A DNA stretch of 49,146 nucleotides, from contig WFTQ01000027.1 in assembly GCA_015485355.1 (NCBI GenBank), positions 1 through 49,146 of the forward strand. Reading direction: 5' to 3'. The stretch comes from a bacterium. Its GTDB lineage: Bacteria; Calditrichota; Calditrichia; RBG-13-44-9; J042. Below the pieces are notes generated by a model. It did no database searches, was not told where the DNA came from, and worked only from the letters and a program-made list of their open reading frames with translations. Both the position numbers and the translations under genes were made by a program. Shown in pieces: positions 45,470 to 49,146 of the stretch. How positions within the stretch are numbered: position 1 is the stretch's first letter; each line of letters begins with the position of its first letter.

Positions 45470-46156
45470 CTATTCCACACTCTCCTTCTCCACAAATTTC
45501 CATCCACCCACCATGGAAGAAGTGGTACCCCGGGCTTCAACGTAATCATGGTAAAAGACCAGGTAGACATGGATCATGGCCACGATGATAAAAAACCACA
45601 TCATGATGTGATGCCACTGGCGCACGGCAAAATCGCCGCCCATAAGCGGTACCACCCAGGCAAACAGACCGGCCAGCCAGCTCTGGCTCATGGCGGCATA
45701 CATTCCAAATCCGGTGAATACCTGAAAGAGAAAGGCTAAAAACAACAGAAAATAGGTAAACCCCGCCAGGGCATTGTGCCCAATGGATGGCAGGGGGCGT
45801 TCTCGAATCTGCAAAATATCGATCCGCAACACATCCAGAATTTCCCGCCACTGTTTGCGGGTATAGGGAATGAAGTTTTTCCAGTTGGCATAATGGTTAC
45901 CCACAAAACCCCAGTAGATTCGGAACAGGAAGTTAAAGAAAAAGATATAGGCGAAAAGGAAGTGCAGGAAGCGTACCGTACCAAACCAGTACTGAAAGGA
46001 GGCTTCCGAAGAGCTGCGAATGGCCAGGGGGCTTCCGATGAGGTAGCCGGTGGTCGCCAGCACCAGAATACTGACAAAGTTAATCCAGTGGTAGATTCGG
46101 ACCGGCATTTCCCAGACGTAAACCCGTTCGACGGTGTTTTTCTTTTTTCGGTTCAT
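45470..46156 (-). CDS. hyaC: [NiFe]-hydrogenase b-type cytochrome subunit
   Basis: 228 residues with four to five membrane helices. The VYVWEMPVRIYHWINF start and later IIMWFFIIVAMIHVYLVFYHDYVE stretch are typical of HyaC/HupC, with His residues for two haem b groups. It anchors the hydrogenase dimer to the inner membrane and passes electrons from H2 to quinone. The ATG at 46156 has AGGAGGAC upstream. It begins 11 bases after hyaB, in the order small-large-cytochrome usual for group 1 uptake enzymes. Confidence 0.95.
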   Translation of the reverse strand: MNRKKKNTVERVYVWEMPVRIYHWINFVSILVLATTGYLIGSPLAIRSSSEASFQYWFGTVRFLHFLFAYIFFFNFLFRIYWGFVGNHYANWKNFIPYTRKQWREILDVLRIDILQIRERPLPSIGHNALAGFTYFLLFLAFLFQVFTGFGMYAAMSQSWLAGLFAWVVPLMGGDFAVRQWHHIMMWFFIIVAMIHVYLVFYHDYVEARGTTSSMVGGWKFVEKESVE

Positions 46157-46167
46157 CGCCAGTCCTC

Positions 46168-47889
46168 CTACATAAAGGTTATTTGATGCCGATGTTGCCC
46201 TTCAGGATCGTAGAGGTGCACGGCGCAAGCGATACAGGGATCGAAGGAATGAATGGTTCGCAAAATTTCCAGCGGCTGTTCGGGATCTGCCATCGGGGTG
46301 CCGACCAATGCGGCCTCGTAAGCCGAGCGCTGCCCCTGGGGATCTCTCGGAGAGGCGTTCCAGGTGCTGGGAACGACCAGCTGGTAATTGGCAATCTTTT
46401 TGTTTTTAATCACGATCCAGTGAGCCAGGGCTCCCCGAGGCGCCTCGGTAAACCCCACCCCTTTGGCTTCTTCGGGCCAGGTCTCGGGGTCCCATTTGTC
46501 GGTATTGGTCATTCGGGTATCCCCGTTTTTAATATTGGTCATCAACTGATCATAAAATTCTTTCATCCAGTAGGCCACCAGCCGGGTCTCCAGGCCCCGG
46601 GCGGCGGTGCGTCCCAGAGTCGAAAACAGTGCGGTAATCGGGGCGTTCAATTGTCCCAGGGCTTCGTGCACCACCTCTTTGACCTCTTCCCTGCCACTGG
46701 CATAGGCGACCAGCATCCGAGCCAGGGGCCCCACCTCCATGGGATGATCCTTCCAGCGCGGCGTTTTCAACCAGCTGTATTTGGCATCCACATTCAAATA
46801 TTTATAAGGCGGTTGGGGACCGGTGTAATTAAACTCGGTTTCTCCATCCCAGGGATGCAGCGATTTATCGTCCCCCACGCTATACTTGTACCAGGAGTGG
46901 GTGACGTATTCCCGCACCTGATCGGGATCATCGCCTTTGACTTCGAACACCTCATTCAGATTGCGGTTGAGAATGGCCCCGCGAGGGAATTTAAAACCGG
47001 CCGGATCGTTATACCCGTTGGTAGGCAAATCGCCGTAAGCGAGGTAATTTTTCAATCCTCCACCGATGGCAAACCATTCCCGATAAAAAGAGGCCACGGC
47101 CAGCAGATCGGGTAAATACACCTGTTCCACAAATTCTATGGCATCGTTGATCAGCGTTCCCACATACGCCAGTCGCTCGGCGTTGATTGCATTGGCATCG
47201 TCCAGATTAATGGCACAGGGGGCTCCACCCACCAAATAGTTGGGATGAGGGTTCTTTCCGCCGAAAATGGTATGCACCTTTACAATTTCTTTCTGCCATT
47301 CCAGGGCTTCCAGGTAGTGGGCTACGGCCAATAAATTCACCTCCGGAGGCAGTTTATAGGCCGGGTGTCCCCAATAAGCATTGGCGAATATGCCCAGCTG
47401 ACCGCTTTCGACAAAGGCCTTCAGCCGATCCTGGACGTCTTTAAAATATTTGGGGGAGCTTTTGGGCCACCGGGATATCTTGCGGGCAATGGCGGCGGTT
47501 TCGTTGGGATCGGCCTTCAGGGCACTGACCACATCCACCCAATCCAGAGCGTGGAGGTGATAAAAATGTACTACATGGTCTTGCAGATACTGGGCACAAA
47601 ACATCAGGTTACGCACCAGCTCGGCGTTGGGAGGTACGGTTATATCCAGCGCATTTTCCACGGTGCGTACAGAGGCCAGGGCATGTACGGTGGTGCAGAC
47701 GCCACAAGCCCGCTCGGTAAAGGCCCAAGCGTCCCGCGGATCGCGACCCCTCAGGATGATTTCAAAGCCCCGGACCATGGTGCCGGAGGAAAAGGCATCG
47801 ACAATTTTGCCATTCTTAAATTCGGCTTCTATGCGTAAATGGCCTTCAATGCGGGTGATGGGATCAACAACGATACGAGTAGCCATCAT
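46168..47889 (-). CDS. hyaB: [NiFe]-hydrogenase large subunit (group 1, membrane-bound uptake type)
   Basis: 573 residues. The four Ni ligands are Cys62 and Cys65 (RACGVCTTVH) and Cys552 and Cys555 (DPCIACAVH). The 15 residues after His558 are the tail removed by the maturation protease. DPITRIEGHLRIE and the AHWIVIKN stretch are further signatures. Two adjacent ATG codons (47889, 47886) overlap the hyaA stop; the second has better spacing from GGAGGTG. The protein is co-exported with the Tat-tagged small subunit and oxidises H2 on the periplasmic side. Confidence 0.97.
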   Translation of the reverse strand: MMATRIVVDPITRIEGHLRIEAEFKNGKIVDAFSSGTMVRGFEIILRGRDPRDAWAFTERACGVCTTVHALASVRTVENALDITVPPNAELVRNLMFCAQYLQDHVVHFYHLHALDWVDVVSALKADPNETAAIARKISRWPKSSPKYFKDVQDRLKAFVESGQLGIFANAYWGHPAYKLPPEVNLLAVAHYLEALEWQKEIVKVHTIFGGKNPHPNYLVGGAPCAINLDDANAINAERLAYVGTLINDAIEFVEQVYLPDLLAVASFYREWFAIGGGLKNYLAYGDLPTNGYNDPAGFKFPRGAILNRNLNEVFEVKGDDPDQVREYVTHSWYKYSVGDDKSLHPWDGETEFNYTGPQPPYKYLNVDAKYSWLKTPRWKDHPMEVGPLARMLVAYASGREEVKEVVHEALGQLNAPITALFSTLGRTAARGLETRLVAYWMKEFYDQLMTNIKNGDTRMTNTDKWDPETWPEEAKGVGFTEAPRGALAHWIVIKNKKIANYQLVVPSTWNASPRDPQGQRSAYEAALVGTPMADPEQPLEILRTIHSFDPCIACAVHLYDPEGQHRHQITFM

Positions 47890-49025
47890 TCACCTCCTTC
47901 CTTTTTTTCGGTCGAGGTGCGGTCCTGCTCGGGCAGGCTGTTTTCGATGTTCGATTTGATCAGCCGACGCTTACGAATGTTGGTGGAGATCGCATGGGCG
48001 GCAATGCCACCCAGCGTGACGGCTCCCACGATGGTTCCTACGCGATCGGCGGTGGTTTCGATTCCGAATCCCGGAAAAGAAGCCAGGTGTCGGTAGAACG
48101 GGCCGTTGTCCCAGAAGCTTTCTTCACTACAACCAATGCAGCCATGCCCGGACTGGATCGGGTAGCTTACCCCATTATTCCATTTAATGATCCCGCAAGC
48201 GTTATAGGTAACCGGCCCCCGGCATCCCATTTTGTACAGACAATATCCCTTCTTGGCACTTTCATCATCCCAGGACTCCACAAACAGGCCGGCGTCGTAA
48301 TAGGGCCGCCGGTAACAGGAATCGTGCACCCGTTTGGAATAGAATGCCTTGGGGCGTCCCAGGCCATCCAGCTGGGGCAATCGGTCGAAAGCCAAGACGT
48401 GAATGATGACGCCGGCCATAACCTCGGCGATCGGCGGACACCCGGGAACCTTAATGATCGGTTTTCCGGAAATCACCTTATGCACCGGGGTGGCCCCCGT
48501 GGGATTAGGACGCGAGGCCTGAATGCACCCATTTGAGGCGCAACTTCCCCAGGCGATGATCGCTTTGGCCCCTTCGGCAGCCTCTTGTACAATATCCAGT
48601 GCCGTTCGTCCGCCGATGGTGCAATAAATTCCCCCATCTTTGGTGGGCACCGAACCCTCCACCGTCATGATGTATTGACCACGGTACGTCTTCATGGTCT
48701 CGTGGAGGGCCTCTTCGGCCTGAAATCCTGCGGCCGCCTGAAGCGTTTCGGTGTAATCCAGCGAAATCCGATCCAGAATAATATCCGCTACAATCGGATG
48801 AGAGGAGCGGATAAACGATTCGCTACAGCAAGTACACTCCTGAAAATGGAACCATACCACCGGGGGCCGTGGCTTGGTCTCCAGCGCCTTTGCTATCGCC
48901 GAAATCCCCGTGGAATGAATCCCCATGGCGGCCGAGATGTAGGCACAAAATTTCAAAAAATCGCGTCGCGAATACCCCCGTTCCTGCATCCTCTCCCAGA
49001 AGGTAGGTAGGGCTTTATCGGGCAT
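47886..49025 (-). CDS. hyaA: [NiFe]-hydrogenase small subunit, oxygen-tolerant (group 1d) type
   Basis: 379 residues including a Tat signal (SRRDFLK at 19-25) and a C-terminal membrane anchor (about 333-350). The proximal cluster region has C64-T-C66-C67 and C162-x4-C167. Cys66 and Cys167 correspond to the two extra cysteines (Cys19 and Cys120 in E. coli Hyd-1) that build a [4Fe-3S] cluster. The distal site (HDSC, GYCLYKMGC) and the medial [3Fe-4S] site (YNAC, GHGCIGC) are complete. The cluster chain carries electrons from the active site to HyaC. GGAGGAGGTG precedes the ATG; the operon promoter should lie in 49026-49146. Confidence 0.97.
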   Translation of the reverse strand: MPDKALPTFWERMQERGYSRRDFLKFCAYISAAMGIHSTGISAIAKALETKPRPPVVWFHFQECTCCSESFIRSSHPIVADIILDRISLDYTETLQAAAGFQAEEALHETMKTYRGQYIMTVEGSVPTKDGGIYCTIGGRTALDIVQEAAEGAKAIIAWGSCASNGCIQASRPNPTGATPVHKVISGKPIIKVPGCPPIAEVMAGVIIHVLAFDRLPQLDGLGRPKAFYSKRVHDSCYRRPYYDAGLFVESWDDESAKKGYCLYKMGCRGPVTYNACGIIKWNNGVSYPIQSGHGCIGCSEESFWDNGPFYRHLASFPGFGIETTADRVGTIVGAVTLGGIAAHAISTNIRKRRLIKSNIENSLPEQDRTSTEKKEGGE

Positions 49026-49146
49026 GCTTCACCTCCTCCTTTAAATGAACATTCCACCGTTTATTAATAATTTCTGAAACTACATTCGCTTAAACCACCG
49101 ACACCAGGATTCAACATGGGCAATCCTTCAGAAAACCGCAGGCGGA

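Noticed and set aside
46183-47115. 310-codon plus-strand frame
   Set aside because: Antisense shadow of hyaB; composition mirrors the reverse complement of the large-subunit gene and no protein family fits.
1-49146. CRISPR arrays, insertion sequences, phage or rRNA genes
   Set aside because: I found no regularly spaced repeats, transposase or integrase motifs, or rRNA sequence in either strand.

Overview
The window reads as chromosomal DNA of a Gram-negative member of the FCB group, possibly close to Calditrichota; the lineage is an inference. The signs are a SusC/RagA-type TonB-linked outer-membrane protein, DUF4837 and DUF3078 proteins, a GT117 (DUF2723) membrane glycosyltransferase with C-terminal repeats, a YpdA-type bacillithiol reductase and RsbU-type phosphatases. 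I see no rRNA, insertion sequence, phage gene or CRISPR array. One tRNA gene is present.

Left part (1-14.1 kb). A SusC-like receptor (cut by the left edge), a solitary MoxR ATPase, a YjiH-like membrane protein, a DUF2461 protein and a membrane-anchored Cys4 protein lie on the minus strand. The etfB-etfA operon follows on the plus strand and ends in a clear intrinsic terminator. Next come an RDD membrane protein, a 971-residue hybrid PAS histidine kinase, a Trm112-like protein and accA.

Middle (14.1-23.2 kb). A tightly packed minus-strand unit, with several 4-base ATGA overlaps, carries envelope glycosylation genes: a polyprenol-phosphate sugar synthase, an RmlD-like reductase, a flippase-like integral membrane protein, GT117 and a GT2. 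A PfkB kinase, purE and a DUF4837 lipoprotein are interleaved with them. DUF1844, rlmN and adk follow.

26.3-36.9 kb. A plus-strand operon encodes an FN3 lipoprotein, a membrane GAF-PP2C phosphatase, a STAS antagonist, an RsbW-like kinase and a second GAF-GAF-PP2C phosphatase. This is a complete partner-switching relay without a visible sigma factor. It is followed by an alpha/beta hydrolase, a DUF1572 (DinB-like) gene with a palindrome over its candidate promoter, and a tRNA-Lys(CTT) gene. The tRNA gene is followed by about 170 bases of highly structured sequence and a terminator. YpdA and a DUF3078 outer-membrane-type protein come next.

Right part (37-49 kb). larB, hsp20 and lon lie behind one good sigma70-type promoter. 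Then comes a [NiFe]-hydrogenase region: hypE, hypD, hypC, hypB and hypA on the minus strand, a divergent maturation protease, and the structural operon hyaA-hyaB-hyaC (minus). The small subunit has both extra cysteines typical of the proximal [4Fe-3S] cluster of oxygen-tolerant group 1d uptake hydrogenases. The organism therefore probably oxidises H2 through a membrane cytochrome b under oxic or microoxic conditions. hypF is not in the window.
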